From positions 21,162-85,161 of the forward strand of contig NZ_BNBS01000022.1 in NCBI RefSeq assembly GCF_014656075.1: a stretch of 64,000 nt of DNA. The letters run 5' to 3'. Source of the DNA: Streptomyces hydrogenans. Its GTDB lineage: Bacteria > Actinomycetota > Actinomycetes > Streptomycetales > Streptomycetaceae. This document shows, piece after piece, positions 37,873-47,590 of this stretch (its first letter is position 1; each line of letters starts with the position of its first letter). A program made the translations under genes and the position numbers. A model generated the notes under the pieces. The model did no database searches and was not told where the DNA came from. It saw nothing but the letters and a program-made list of their open reading frames with translations.

Positions 37873-38946
37873 ATGCCGCTGACCCCCGAGGACGTGCGGA
37901 ACAAGCAGTTCACGACCGTCCGCCTGCGAGAAGGCTATGACGAGGACGAGGTCGATGCCTTTCTCGACGAGGTCGAGGCCGAGCTGACCCGCCTGCTCCG
38001 CGAGAACGAGGACCTGCGCGCCAAGCTGGCCGCGGCGACCCGTGCGGCCGCGCAGAACCAGCAGCAGGCCATGCGCAAGCCCCCGGAGCCGCAGGACAAC
38101 CGTCCCGTGGGTCCCGGCGCGCCCGTGCCCGCCGCCATATCCGGTCCGCCGGTCCAGCAGCAGCCGCCGCAGATGGGCCCGCCGCAGCTGCCTTCCGGCG
38201 CTCCTCAGCTTCCCGCCGGCCCCATGCAGGGCGGACCCATGGGTCCGGGCCCGATGCAGGGCGGTCCGATGGGTCCCGGCCCGATGCAGGGCGGCCCCAT
38301 GGGCCACCCGCAGCAGCAGCAGATGCAGCCGCAGCCGCCCCAGCAGCCCGGTGGCGACAGCGCCGCGCGCGTCCTCTCGCTCGCCCAGCAGACCGCCGAC
38401 CAGGCGATCGCCGAGGCGCGTTCCGAGGCCAACAAGATCGTCGGCGAGGCGCGCTCGCGCGCCGAGGGCCTGGAGCGCGACGCCCGCGCCAAGGCGGACG
38501 CCCTGGAGCGGGACGCGCAGGAGAAGCACCGCGTCGCGATGGGCTCCCTGGAGTCCGCCCGCGCCACGCTGGAGCGCAAGGTCGAGGACCTGCGCGGCTT
38601 CGAGCGCGAGTACCGGACCCGTCTGAAGTCCTACCTGGAGTCGCAGCTGCGTCAGCTGGAGACCCAGGCGGACGACTCGCTGGCTCCGCCGCGGACCCCG
38701 GCGGCGGCCTCGCTGCCGCCGGCCCCGTCCATGGCGTCGGCCGGTGCGGGTGCGCCGTCCTACGGCGGCAACGGCCCGATGGGCGGCGGTCCGTCCATGG
38801 GCGCCGCTCCGTCCTACGGTGGCCAGCAGCAGATGTCGCCCGCGATGACCCAGCCGATGGCTCCGGTCCGCCCGCAGGCGCCGCAGCCGATGCAGCAGGC
38901 GCCCGCGCCGATGCGCGGCTTCCTGATCGACGAGGACGACAACTGA
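37873..38946 (+). CDS. divIVA: Polar growth protein DivIVA (Wag31)
   Basis: A 357-residue coiled-coil protein that marks curved membrane at hyphal tips and directs apical growth. The N-terminal [37 protein letters not shown] is the membrane-binding domain plus first coiled coil. A Gln/Pro/Gly/Met-rich linker with three [10 protein letters not shown] repeats (residues 116-145) follows, then the second long coiled coil, a low-complexity tail and the conserved end [11 protein letters not shown] 37873 with GAAGAAGAG. Confidence 0.96.
   Translation: MPLTPEDVRNKQFTTVRLREGYDEDEVDAFLDEVEAELTRLLRENEDLRAKLAAATRAAAQNQQQAMRKPPEPQDNRPVGPGAPVPAAISGPPVQQQPPQMGPPQLPSGAPQLPAGPMQGGPMGPGPMQGGPMGPGPMQGGPMGHPQQQQMQPQPPQQPGGDSAARVLSLAQQTADQAIAEARSEANKIVGEARSRAEGLERDARAKADALERDAQEKHRVAMGSLESARATLERKVEDLRGFEREYRTRLKSYLESQLRQLETQADDSLAPPRTPAAASLPPAPSMASAGAGAPSYGGNGPMGGGPSMGAAPSYGGQQQMSPAMTQPMAPVRPQAPQPMQQAPAPMRGFLIDEDDN
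38218..38304 (+). repeat. Tandem 30-bp repeats inside divIVA
   Basis: Three tandem copies of a 30-bp unit encode [10 protein letters not shown] (the third lacks the final residue). Codons differ slightly between copies, so the array is not perfectly fresh. It lies in the flexible linker between the two coiled coils. Confidence 0.85.
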
Positions 38947-38989
38947 GGCGGCGCCTGAACGTGCGTTGAGCACGTAGCCGTCGGCAGCC

Positions 38990-39054
38990 GAAGGGCCGGC
39001 CCTGGTACCCCGGGGACCGGCCCTTCGCCGTGCCCGGGGTACCAGGGCCGGCCC
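38990..39054. terminator. Two overlapping, mutually exclusive hairpins after divIVA
   Basis: Hairpin 1: GAAGGGCCGG (38990-38999) / CCGGCCCTTC (39017-39026). Hairpin 2: a perfect 22-bp inverted repeat, arms 38993-39014 and 39033-39054, with an 18-nt loop and a core of GGCCCTGGTACCCC. Both use the same left arm, so an RNA can fold only one at a time. They lie about 45-108 bp after the divIVA stop, between convergent divIVA and ileS, and act plausibly as a bidirectional terminator. Confidence 0.8.
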
Positions 39055-39072
39055 GTCCGCGGGCGGCATGCG

Positions 39073-39110
39073 GAAGGGCCCCGCACTCCCAGGGGAGTGC
39101 GGGGCCCTTC
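39073..39110 (-). terminator. Terminator of ileS
   Basis: Arms GAAGGGCCCCGCACTCCC (39073-39090) and its complement GGGAGTGCGGGGCCCTTC (39093-39110) give an 18-bp stem, starting 9 bp after the ileS stop on the minus strand. It is a third strong hairpin in the divIVA-ileS gap. Confidence 0.85.
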
Positions 39111-39119
39111 TCGTGCCGG

Positions 39120-42100
39120 TCAGACCTTGCGGAGGTGGAAGGTCAGGGCGAGCGGCTCGTCCGTGAAGGCGGGGCCGTAGCCCTCGGCGGGCGCGCCCTC
39201 CGCGTAGTCCGTGGACAGGACCTCGTCCGCGATGAGGCCGGCGTGGGCCTGGAGGGCCTCCGCGGTCTCGGCGGAGGTGGAGGTCCAGCGGAGCGCGATG
39301 CGGTCCGCGACGTCCAGGCCGCTGTTCTTGCGGGCCTCCTGGATCAGGCGGATCGCGTCACGGGCGAGGCCGGCCTTGCGGAGCTCGGGGGTGATCTCCA
39401 GGTCCAGGGCGACCGTGGCGCCGGAGTCGGAGGCCACCGACCAGCCCTCGCGGGGGGTCTCGGTGATGATGATCTCCTCGGGGGTGACGGTGATCGTCTC
39501 GCCGTTCACCTCCAGGCTCGCCCCGCCGTCCCGCAGGGCCAGCGCCAGGGCCGCCGCGTCGGCCGCGGCGACGGCCTTGGCCACGTCCTGGACGCCCTTG
39601 CCGAACCGCTTGCCGAGGGCGCGGAAGTTCGCCTTGGCGGTGGTGTCGACGAGGCTGCCGCCGACCTCGGAGAGCGAGGCCAGGGAGGAGACGTTCAGCT
39701 CCTCGGTGATCTGCGCCTGGAGCTCCGGGGAGAGCCCCGCGAAGCCGGTCGCCGCGACCAGCGCGCGGGAGAGCGGCTGACGGGTCTTCACACCGGACTC
39801 GGCGCGGGTCGCGCGGCCGAGCTCGACGAGACGGCGGACCAGGACCATCTGCTCGGAGAGGGCGCCGTCGATGAGGGCGGCGTCGGCCTCCGGCCAGGTG
39901 GCGAGGTGGACCGACTCGGGGGCGTCCGGGGAGACCGGGACGACCAGGTCCTGCCAGACCCGCTCGGTGATGAAGGGGGTCAGCGGGGCCATCAGGCGGG
40001 TGACGGTCTCCACGACCTCGTGCAGGGTCCGCAGGGCCGCCTTGTCGCCCTGCCAGAAGCGGCGGCGGGAGCGGCGCACGTACCAGTTGGAGAGGTCGTC
40101 GACGAAGGCCGACAGGAGCTTGCCGGTGCGCTGGGTGTCGTACGCCTCCATCGCCTCGGTGGCCTCGGCGACGAGCGTGTTCAGCTCGGAGAGCAGCCAC
40201 TTGTCGAGGACGGAGCGGTCGGCCGGGGCCGGGTCGGCGGCGGACGGCGCCCAGCCGGAGGTGCGGGCGTACAGGGCCTGGAAGGCGACCGTGTTCCAGT
40301 AGGTGAGGAGGGTCTTGCGGACGACCTCCTGGATGGTGCCGTGGCCGACGCGGCGGGCCGCCCAGGGCGAGCCGCCGGCCGCCATGAACCAGCGGACGGC
40401 GTCGGCGCCGTGCTGGTCCATGAGCGGGATCGGCTGGAGGATGTTGCCGAGGTGCTTGGACATCTTGCGGCCGTCCTCGGCGAGGATGTGGCCGAGGCAG
40501 ACCACGTTCTCGTACGAGGACTTGTCGAAGACGAGGGTGCCGACGGCCATCAGCGTGTAGAACCAGCCGCGGGTCTGGTCGATGGCCTCGGAGATGAACT
40601 GGGCCGGGTAGCGGCTCTCGAACAGCTCCTTGTTCTGGTACGGGTAGCCGTACTGCGCGAACGGCATGGAGCCCGAGTCGTACCAGGCGTCGATGACCTC
40701 GGGGACGCGGACCGCTTCGAGGGAGCAGCCCTCGGCCGGGCACGCGAAGGTGACGTCGTCGATGTACGGGCGGTGCGGGTCGAGGGCCGACTGGTCGGTG
40801 CCGGTCAGCTCGGACAGCTCGGTGCGGGAGCCGACGCAGGTGAGGTGGCCCTCGTCGCAGCGCCAGATCGGGAGCGGGGTGCCCCAGTAGCGGTTGCGGG
40901 AGAGCGCCCAGTCGATGTTGTTGTTCAGCCAGTCGCCGAAGCGGCCGTGCTTGACCGAGTCCGGGAACCAGTTGGTGTTCTCGTTCTCCTGGAGCAGGCG
41001 GTCCTTGACGGCGGTGGTGCGGATGTACCAGGACGGCTGCGCGTAGTAGAGCAGGGCCGTGTGGCAGCGCCAGCAGTGCGGGTAGCTGTGCTCGTACGGG
41101 ATGTGCCGGTAGAGCAGGCCGCGCGCGTCGAGGTCGGCGGTGAGGGCCTCGTCGGCCTTCTTGAAGAAGACGCCGCCGACGAGCGGCACGTCCTCCTCGA
41201 AGGTGCCGTCGGGGCGGACCGGGTTCACCACCGGCAGGCCGTAGGCGCGGCAGACCTTGAGGTCGTCCTCGCCGAAGGCGGGGGACTGGTGGACCAGACC
41301 GGTGCCGTCCTCGGTGGTGACGTACTCGGCGTTGACCACGTAGTGCGCGGGGGCGTCGAAGGGGATGAGCTCGAAGGGGCGCTGGTAGGTCCAGCGCTCC
41401 ATCTCGGCGCCGGTGAAGGACTCGCCGGTGGTGACCCAGCCCTCGCCGAGGGCCTTGTCGAGCAGCGGCTCGGCGACGACGAGCCGCTCGTCGCCGTCGG
41501 TGGCGACGACGTAGGTGACCTCGGGGTGGGCGGCGACGGCGGTGTTGGACACCAGGGTCCAGGGGGTCGTCGTCCAGACGAGGAGCGCGGCCTTGCCGGC
41601 GAGCGGGCCGGAGGTCAGCGGGAAGCGGACGAAGACCGAGGGGTCGACGACGGTCTCGTAGCCCTGGGCCAGCTCGTGGTCGGAGAGGCCGGTGCCGCAG
41701 CGGGGGCACCAGGGGGCGACGCGGTGGTCCTGGACGAGCAGGCCCTTGTCGAAGATCTGCTTGAGCGACCACCAGACCGACTCGATGTACGAGGGGTCCA
41801 TGGTCCGGTAGGCGTCGTCGAGGTCGACCCAGTAGCCCATGCGGGTGGTGAGCTCGGCGAAGGCGTCGGTGTGGCGGGTCACCGACTCGCGGCACTTCGC
41901 GTTGAACTCCGCGATGCCGTACGCCTCGATGTCCTTCTTGCCGGAGAAGCCGAGTTCCTTCTCGACGGCGAGCTCGACCGGGAGGCCGTGGCAGTCCCAG
42001 CCGGCCTTGCGGGCCACGTGGTAGCCGCGCATGGTGCGGAAGCGCGGGAAGACGTCCTTGAAGACGCGGGCCTCGATGTGGTGGGCGCCGGGCATGCCGT

Positions 42101-42263
42101 TGGCGGTCGGCGGGCCCTCGTAGAAGACCCACTCGGGGCGTCCCTCGGACTGCTCCAGGGTCTTGGCGAAGACCTTGTTGTCCTGCCAGAAGTCGAGCAC
42201 GGCGTGCTCGAGCGCGGGCAGGTCGACCTGGGCGGGTACGGGGCGGTACTGGGGCGGTGTCAT
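39120..42263 (-). CDS. ileS: Isoleucyl-tRNA synthetase IleS
   Basis: A 1047-residue class Ia synthetase charging tRNA-Ile. The HIGH-equivalent is PPTANGMPGAHH (residues 51-62), the KMSKS-equivalent is RKMSKHLGN, and an editing (CP1) domain with WTTTPWTL lies between. Length and the C-terminal region match the eukaryote-like (type 2) IleRS group, which is often less sensitive to mupirocin; that last point is from the family, not shown here. ATG 42263 follows GGAGGAG inside a T-box leader. Confidence 0.96.
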   Translation of the reverse strand: MTPPQYRPVPAQVDLPALEHAVLDFWQDNKVFAKTLEQSEGRPEWVFYEGPPTANGMPGAHHIEARVFKDVFPRFRTMRGYHVARKAGWDCHGLPVELAVEKELGFSGKKDIEAYGIAEFNAKCRESVTRHTDAFAELTTRMGYWVDLDDAYRTMDPSYIESVWWSLKQIFDKGLLVQDHRVAPWCPRCGTGLSDHELAQGYETVVDPSVFVRFPLTSGPLAGKAALLVWTTTPWTLVSNTAVAAHPEVTYVVATDGDERLVVAEPLLDKALGEGWVTTGESFTGAEMERWTYQRPFELIPFDAPAHYVVNAEYVTTEDGTGLVHQSPAFGEDDLKVCRAYGLPVVNPVRPDGTFEEDVPLVGGVFFKKADEALTADLDARGLLYRHIPYEHSYPHCWRCHTALLYYAQPSWYIRTTAVKDRLLQENENTNWFPDSVKHGRFGDWLNNNIDWALSRNRYWGTPLPIWRCDEGHLTCVGSRTELSELTGTDQSALDPHRPYIDDVTFACPAEGCSLEAVRVPEVIDAWYDSGSMPFAQYGYPYQNKELFESRYPAQFISEAIDQTRGWFYTLMAVGTLVFDKSSYENVVCLGHILAEDGRKMSKHLGNILQPIPLMDQHGADAVRWFMAAGGSPWAARRVGHGTIQEVVRKTLLTYWNTVAFQALYARTSGWAPSAADPAPADRSVLDKWLLSELNTLVAEATEAMEAYDTQRTGKLLSAFVDDLSNWYVRRSRRRFWQGDKAALRTLHEVVETVTRLMAPLTPFITERVWQDLVVPVSPDAPESVHLATWPEADAALIDGALSEQMVLVRRLVELGRATRAESGVKTRQPLSRALVAATGFAGLSPELQAQITEELNVSSLASLSEVGGSLVDTTAKANFRALGKRFGKGVQDVAKAVAAADAAALALALRDGGASLEVNGETITVTPEEIIITETPREGWSVASDSGATVALDLEITPELRKAGLARDAIRLIQEARKNSGLDVADRIALRWTSTSAETAEALQAHAGLIADEVLSTDYAEGAPAEGYGPAFTDEPLALTFHLRKV

Positions 42264-42264
42264 G

Positions 42265-42520
42265 CGGCGGACTCTCCTCCGGACGGACAATTCCTGCTTC
42301 CGTCGGAGGGACGAGAGCCGTGCTCCCGCGGTACCACCCTCCTTGGCTCCGGACGTGGCCGTCCGGGGCCCCCTCATTGGGGTCGCGACACCGGTTCTAG
42401 TCACCGCGCTTCGTGGTGCGTGTCCACGCGGCTTTCTTCCGGCAGCTCCGGGGTGATGCTTCGCATCGGGCTCGCCCCCGGGCTCTCACCGTCCCCGGAT
42501 CGCTCATGGCTGCGTACGAC
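42265..42520 (-). promoter_or_regulatory. T-box riboswitch leader of ileS
   Basis: The conserved T-box AGGGTGGTACCGCG is found on the minus strand at 42327-42340. Directly before it is a stem III-like hairpin, CCGGACG/CGTCCGG (42349-42366). The ileS ribosome-binding site GGAGGAG (42274-42280) can pair with upstream CTCCG, so control is probably translational, as in actinobacterial ileS T-boxes. A possible isoleucine specifier ATC lies near 42455-42457, but I am not sure of it. Confidence 0.92.
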
Positions 42521-42821
42521 GCTACTGGCCCCATCGACGCCTCTCGCTGAGGCCAGTGTACGGGGCGCGGGGGCGCCGGGCCGACCGGTTGAGGGGTGAC
42601 CCGAATGGCCACACGGGGCGGCACGGACTTCGTCGGCCCGTGCGGGGGAGCGGCGGGGCGGATAACCCGGCGGGGAGTTGGGCACCTGTTCCCACGGGTC
42701 CGCCCCGGGGGCCGCGGGGCGGGCGGCGGGGGCGGCGTGCCCCGTTGCCGCGGGCCCCGGGCCGATTTATCGTCCCAGCACGATGCGCGAGCAAGATCAC
42801 AAAATGTGAAGGGGCCGCGAC
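42521..42821. other. Intergenic region between ileS leader and DksA-like gene
   Basis: About 300 bp of very GC-rich DNA carrying the divergent promoters of ileS and the DksA-like gene. On the ileS side a TAGCGT box (minus strand, near 42525) is a weak -10 candidate. No gene, strong terminator or repeat is visible. Confidence 0.5.
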
Positions 42822-43706
42822 ATGGTGGCGAAGAAGACCGCCGCGAAGCAGTCCCCGGCCGCCGCCGGGGACCCCGGCTCGACCGGTTCCCCGGGCGATC
42901 CCGGGGCCCCGGAGGACGCCGGGAAGAAGCCGGCGAAGCGGACGGCGGCCCCGTCCCGCGCGTCCGCGGCCGAGGCGGAGGAGGCGGCCGCCCCGAAGGC
43001 CGCTAAGCGCCCCGCGAGGAAGGCGGCGGGTGCCGGTGGGGCGGGCGCGGAGGAGTCCGCCGGGAAGCCGGCGAGGAAGGCCGCGAAGAAGACCGCGAAG
43101 AAGGCCGCGAAGAAGACCGCGGGGAAGACCGCGGAGACCGTGACGGAAGCCGCGGAGGAGTCCGCGGGGCGGTCGAAGTCCGTGAAGAAGGCCGTCGGCC
43201 GGAAGGCCGCCGCGAAGAAGCAGACAGGAGCCAGGACGGTGGCAGCGAAGAAGACCGCGGGTGGCGTCACGACCGCCGAGGACGAGGCGGCCGTGCCCCC
43301 GGCGCGTACCGGGGAGCTCGCGGTACGGCCCGGCGAGGACCCGTGGACGCCGGACGAGGTCGCCGAGGCCCGCAGCGAGCTCCAGGCCGAGGTGCTGCGG
43401 CTGCGCAGCGAGCTGGCCCACTCGCAGGAGGAGCTGACCGGCCTGATGCGGGACTCCGGCGACGGCGCCGGCCACGACGAGGCCGACACCGGCACCAAGA
43501 ACATCACCCGCGAGCACGAGCTGGCCCTGGCGGCGAACGCGCGGGAGATGCTGGAGCAGACCGAGCACGCCCTGGAGCGGCTCGACGCGGGCACGTACGG
43601 CCTCTGCGAGGTCTGCGGCAAGCCCATCGGCAAGGCCCGGATGCAGGCGTTCCCGCGCGCCACCCTGTGCGTGGAGGACAAGCAGAGGCAGGAGCGGCGC
43701 GGCTAG
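42822..43706 (+). CDS. DksA/TraR-type zinc-finger protein with histone H1-like tail
   Basis: A 294-residue protein in two parts. Residues 1-160 are Lys/Ala/Pro-rich with [15 protein letters not shown] repeats, like histone H1 or HupS C-tails, and should bind nucleic acid. The C-terminal part has a coiled-coil ([19 protein letters not shown]) and a DksA/TraR finger [12 protein letters not shown]...LCVED with Cys262, Cys265 and Cys283, but Asp286 where the fourth Cys is expected. DksA proteins act in the RNA polymerase secondary channel. ATG 42822 with AAGGGG. Confidence 0.85.
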   Translation: MVAKKTAAKQSPAAAGDPGSTGSPGDPGAPEDAGKKPAKRTAAPSRASAAEAEEAAAPKAAKRPARKAAGAGGAGAEESAGKPARKAAKKTAKKAAKKTAGKTAETVTEAAEESAGRSKSVKKAVGRKAAAKKQTGARTVAAKKTAGGVTTAEDEAAVPPARTGELAVRPGEDPWTPDEVAEARSELQAEVLRLRSELAHSQEELTGLMRDSGDGAGHDEADTGTKNITREHELALAANAREMLEQTEHALERLDAGTYGLCEVCGKPIGKARMQAFPRATLCVEDKQRQERRG

Positions 43707-43831
43707 GTCCCCGCGGGCGGTCCGTGCCGCCCCCGACGTGCGCGGACCGGCGGTACGGGCTGCCGGTCCCGTACACCTGTGCCGTACCCTCGGTGCACGG
43801 TCAGGCATCGAGGTACGAGGGACTCACTCAC

Positions 43832-44410
43832 GTGGCAGAGGCGGAGAGCGTCATCGGTACGCCGGATTCAGCAGGGGCCGAGGACTCGGCCGTCCCGGAG
43901 GAGCGCGCGGAGGAGCGGCCCCGGGGCAGGCGGCGGATCGTCGCGCTCTTCGTGGTGGCCGTGCTCGCCTATCTGATCGACCTCGGCAGCAAGATCGTCG
44001 TGGTGGAGAAGCTGGAGGGCCGCGAGCCGATCAAGGTGATCGGCGACCTGCTCCGCTTCGAGGCGATCCGCAACCCGGGCGCGGCCTTCGGCATGGGCGA
44101 GGCGTTCACCATCGTCTTCACCTGCATCGCCGCGGCCGTCATCGTGGTGATCATCCGGCTGGCCCGCAAGCTCTACAGCCTGCCCTGGGCGATCGCGCTG
44201 GGCCTGCTGCTCGGCGGCGCCCTGGGCAATCTCACCGACCGGCTGTTCCGCTCGCCGGGCGCCTTCGAGGGCGCGGTGGTGGACTTCATCGCCCCGGCGC
44301 ACTTCGCCGTCTTCAACCTCGCCGACTCGGCGATCGTCTGCGGCGGCATCCTGATCGTCATCCTGTCGTTCCGGGGCCTGGACCCGGACGGCACGATCCA
44401 CAAGGACTGA
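43832..44410 (+). CDS. lspA: Lipoprotein signal peptidase LspA
   Basis: A 192-residue membrane aspartyl protease that cleaves prolipoprotein signals before the lipidated Cys. Four membrane helices lie after a 40-residue acidic N-terminal extension. Motifs include [29 protein letters not shown] and [12 protein letters not shown], in which one catalytic Asp lies in the NLADS segment. GTG 43832. It precedes the pseudouridine synthase gene by 52 bp. Confidence 0.94.
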   Translation: MAEAESVIGTPDSAGAEDSAVPEERAEERPRGRRRIVALFVVAVLAYLIDLGSKIVVVEKLEGREPIKVIGDLLRFEAIRNPGAAFGMGEAFTIVFTCIAAAVIVVIIRLARKLYSLPWAIALGLLLGGALGNLTDRLFRSPGAFEGAVVDFIAPAHFAVFNLADSAIVCGGILIVILSFRGLDPDGTIHKD

Positions 44411-44462
44411 GTCCGGACCGCGCGGAGGACGGGCAGGCTTCCGCACAAGGCATACTCGACGG

Positions 44463-45404
44463 GTGAGCACGAGTCCCGAGATCCGCACCCTGCCCGTTCC
44501 CGATGGCCTGGAGGGCGAGCGCGTCGACGCCGCCATCGCCCGTATGTTCGGGTTTTCCCGTACGAAGGCGGCCGAGCTCGCCGCCGCGGGGAAGGTCCAG
44601 GTCGACGGCTCCGTCGTCGGCAAGTCCGAGCGGGTCAGCGGCGGGGCGTGGCTGGAGGTCGAGATGCCCGGCGCCCCCGCGCCGGTCCAGATCGTCGCCG
44701 AGCCCGTCGAGGGCATGGAGATCGTCCACGACGACGACGACATCGTGGTGATCACCAAGCCGGTCGGGGTCGCCGCCCACCCCAGCCCCGGCTGGACCGG
44801 CACCACCGTGATCGGCGGCCTCGCCGCCGCCGGCTACCGGATCTCCACCTCGGGCGCCGCCGAGCGCCAGGGCATCGTGCACCGGCTCGACGTCGGCACC
44901 TCGGGCCTGATGGTGGTCGCCAAGTCGGAGTACGCGTACACCTCGCTCAAGCGCCAGTTCAAGGAGCGCACGGTCGAGAAGCGCTACCACGCGCTGGTCC
45001 AGGGCCACCCCGACCCGCTGAGCGGCACCATCGACGCGCCCATCGGCCGGCACCCGAACCACGACTACAAGTGGGCCGTGACCGCCGAGGGCAAGCCGTC
45101 GGTCACCCACTACGACCTGATCGAGGCGTACCGCGCGGCCTCGCTGCTCGACATCAAGCTGGAGACCGGCCGCACCCACCAGATCCGGGTGCACATGTCG
45201 GCCCACCGCCACCCCTGCGTCGGCGACCTGACCTACGGCGCCGACCCGACCATGGCCAAGCGGCTCGGGCTGACCCGCCAGTGGCTGCACGCGGTCCGGC
45301 TGGGCTTCGAGCACCCCGGCGACGGGCGGTGGGTCGAGTTCGAGTCCACCTACCCGGCCGACCTGAGCACCGCCCTGGACCGCATCGAGGCGGAGAGCCG
45401 GTGA
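44463..45404 (+). CDS. RluD family rRNA pseudouridine synthase
   Basis: A 313-residue RluA/RluD-type synthase that isomerises uridines in 23S rRNA. An S4 RNA-binding domain spans about residues 18-80. The catalytic HRLDVGTSG motif with Asp143 is at residues 140-148. A C-terminal GRTHQIRVH motif is also typical. GTG 44463 lies 6 nt after CATACT with no ribosome-binding site and may be leaderless. The GNAT gene start overlaps its stop. Confidence 0.93.
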   Translation: MSTSPEIRTLPVPDGLEGERVDAAIARMFGFSRTKAAELAAAGKVQVDGSVVGKSERVSGGAWLEVEMPGAPAPVQIVAEPVEGMEIVHDDDDIVVITKPVGVAAHPSPGWTGTTVIGGLAAAGYRISTSGAAERQGIVHRLDVGTSGLMVVAKSEYAYTSLKRQFKERTVEKRYHALVQGHPDPLSGTIDAPIGRHPNHDYKWAVTAEGKPSVTHYDLIEAYRAASLLDIKLETGRTHQIRVHMSAHRHPCVGDLTYGADPTMAKRLGLTRQWLHAVRLGFEHPGDGRWVEFESTYPADLSTALDRIEAESR

Positions 45405-45868
45405 GCGGGGCGTACGCGGTCCGCGAGGCCGTCGGCGAGGACGACCTGGAGAAGTGCTTCGCGGTCCGCCGCGCGGTCTTCGTCGAGGAGCAGGGCGTCC
45501 CGCGCGAGCTGGAGTACGACACGTACGACTCCACCGCGGTGCACGTGCTCGCGGTCCGCGCGGACGGGGTGCCGCTGGGCACCGGGCGGCTGCTGCACGG
45601 CGAGGACGCGACCGGCAAAACCGGGGCGGACGCCTCCGTCGGCTCGCTCGGCCGGCTCGCCGTCACCGGCGACGCGCGCGGCCTCGGGGTCGGCGCGGCG
45701 CTGGTCCGGGCCATCGAGGACGCGGCCCGGGAGCGCGGCCTGGCCGCCGTCGACCTGCACGCCCAGACCCACGCCCTCGGCTTCTACGAGCGCCTGGGAT
45801 ACGCGGCGTACGGCGGGGAGTTCCCGGACGCGGGCATGCCGCACCGGGCCATGCGGCGCGCCCTCTGA
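45401..45868 (+). CDS. GNAT family N-acetyltransferase
   Basis: A 155-residue acetyltransferase. [21 protein letters not shown] carries the acetyl-CoA-binding R/Q-x-x-G-x-G/A loop. The rest has the usual alpha/beta layout, with [14 protein letters not shown] at the N terminus resembling ElaA/YjcF-type members. The acceptor substrate cannot be predicted. GTG 45401 overlaps the stop of the pseudouridine synthase gene (GTGA), so the two are translationally coupled. Confidence 0.88.
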   Translation: MSGAYAVREAVGEDDLEKCFAVRRAVFVEEQGVPRELEYDTYDSTAVHVLAVRADGVPLGTGRLLHGEDATGKTGADASVGSLGRLAVTGDARGLGVGAALVRAIEDAARERGLAAVDLHAQTHALGFYERLGYAAYGGEFPDAGMPHRAMRRAL

Positions 45869-45955
45869 GCGCCTCCGTCCCGTAGCACGGCGGACATCTT
45901 CCCCCGCCAAGGGGGTCATAGCCGCCAAAACGGACGTACGTGACAGGGTGGGGTC

Positions 45956-47542
45956 GTGGATCAATTGGCCCTCCTGTTCCTGCTGCTGCTCGGCGCCCTC
46001 CTCACCGTCCCGCTGGGGGACCGGCTCGGGCTGCCCGCGCCCGTCCTGATGACGCTCCTCGGGATCGTGCTGGCCTTCCTGCCGTTCGTGCCGAACGTCG
46101 ACATCCCGCCCGAGTTCATCCTGCCGCTGGTGCTGCCGCCGCTGCTCTACGCCTCGGTGCAGCGGACGTCCTGGCGGCAGTTCGCGGCGAACCGGCGGCC
46201 GATCTTCCTGCTCGCGGTCGCCCTGGTCTTCGTCACCACGGCCGCGGTCGGCGCGGTGGCGAACGCGCTGGTGCCCGGGATCCCGCTGGCCGCCGCCTTC
46301 GCGCTCGGCGCCCTGATCGCGCCGCCCGACCCGGTCGCGGCGACCGCCGTCGCCGGCTCGCTGGGGCTGCCCCGGCGCCTGGTGTCGATCCTGGAGGGCG
46401 AGGGGCTCTTCAACGACGTCACCGCGATCGTGCTCTACCACGTGGCCATCGCGGCGGTGGTGAGCGGCGAGTTCTCCTGGCCGGAGGCGCTGGGCGAGCT
46501 GGTCCTCTCGGCGGTCGTGGCGGTCGCCGTCGGCCTCGCGCTGGGCTGGCTCACCAACAAGCTGATGGGCTTCCTCGGCGACGCCACCCTCCAGACCGGA
46601 CTCACCCTCCTCGTCCCCTTCGTCTCCTACGTCCTCGCCGAGGAGCTGCACGGCTCCGGCGTGCTCGCGGTCCTCGTCACGGCGCTCTTCCTCGCCGAGT
46701 ACGCGGTGGACGCCGACGACGTGATGGGGCGGCTCGCCGGGCAGACCTTCTGGGAGATCGTCGACACGCTGGTCACCGGCATCGCCTTCGGCCTCATCGG
46801 CCTGGAGCTGATCCACGTCTTCGGCGTCGCCGAGGGCCGGGTCGGCGAGATGCTCGGCTGGGGCGCCGCGGTCGTCGCCGTGGTCGTCGGGGTCCGGCTG
46901 CTGTGGCTGCTGCCCGCGACCTGGCTGGCCAAGCGGATGCACGACCGGCGGGACGTCGCCGAGGAGATCCCCACGAGCTGGCGGGAGACCGTCGTCATGT
47001 GGTGGTCCGGGATGCGCGGGGTGGCCTCGGTCGCGCTGGCCCTCGCCATCCCGCTGACCACCGACGACGGTTCGCCCTTCCCCGGCCGGGACGAGCTGAT
47101 CTTCATCGCCTTCTGCGTGATCCTGGCCACGCTCGTCGCCCAGGGGCTCACCCTGCCCTGGCTGGTGCGCACGCTCGGCGTGCGGGCCGACGCGGACGCT
47201 GAACGGGCCTTCGAGCGGGAGCTCGCCGTGCGCGCCGCGAAGGCCGCCAAGCGGCGGCTGAAGGAGATCGAGGACGTCGAGGAGCTGCCCGAGGAGGTCG
47301 CCGAGCGGCTCCAGCGCGGGGCCTTCGACATCGGGGCGCGGATCAGTCCGGACATGGTGGACGAGGAGCGGCGGGCCGCCTTCACCGAGCGGGTCGACCG
47401 GGTGAAGCGGCTCCAGGCCATCCAGCGGGAGATGATGTCCGCCGCGCGGCACGCGGTGCTCTCGGCGCGCAGCGAGCCGGGCGCCGACCCCGAGGTGGTG
47501 GACCGGGTGCTGCGCCAGCTCGACGTCCGGTCGATGCGCTGA
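45956..47542 (+). CDS. CPA1-type Na+/H+ antiporter
   Basis: A 528-residue secondary transporter with about eleven to twelve membrane helices. Ion-binding signatures are PPDPVAATAV (helix 4-5) and EGEGLFNDVTAIV, which holds the ND pair typical of CPA1 exchangers. A 130-residue C-terminal cytoplasmic domain rich in charged heptads (AKRRLKEIEDVEELPEE) is probably regulatory. GTG 45956. It probably exchanges sodium or potassium for protons and controls pH or salt balance. Confidence 0.9.
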   Translation: MDQLALLFLLLLGALLTVPLGDRLGLPAPVLMTLLGIVLAFLPFVPNVDIPPEFILPLVLPPLLYASVQRTSWRQFAANRRPIFLLAVALVFVTTAAVGAVANALVPGIPLAAAFALGALIAPPDPVAATAVAGSLGLPRRLVSILEGEGLFNDVTAIVLYHVAIAAVVSGEFSWPEALGELVLSAVVAVAVGLALGWLTNKLMGFLGDATLQTGLTLLVPFVSYVLAEELHGSGVLAVLVTALFLAEYAVDADDVMGRLAGQTFWEIVDTLVTGIAFGLIGLELIHVFGVAEGRVGEMLGWGAAVVAVVVGVRLLWLLPATWLAKRMHDRRDVAEEIPTSWRETVVMWWSGMRGVASVALALAIPLTTDDGSPFPGRDELIFIAFCVILATLVAQGLTLPWLVRTLGVRADADAERAFERELAVRAAKAAKRRLKEIEDVEELPEEVAERLQRGAFDIGARISPDMVDEERRAAFTERVDRVKRLQAIQREMMSAARHAVLSARSEPGADPEVVDRVLRQLDVRSMR

Positions 47543-47590
47543 CCTGGGGGTTCCGGCGTGTCGTCGGCGGCGGGTGGCAGGATGGCCCGT

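Noticed and set aside
39030..42599. A 1189-residue plus-strand frame across ileS
   Set aside because: It is antisense to a complete IleRS gene and runs through two terminators and the T-box.
45901..45915. CCCCC-GCCAA-GGGGG as a terminator of the GNAT gene
   Set aside because: Five pairs only, with no other support, so not listed.
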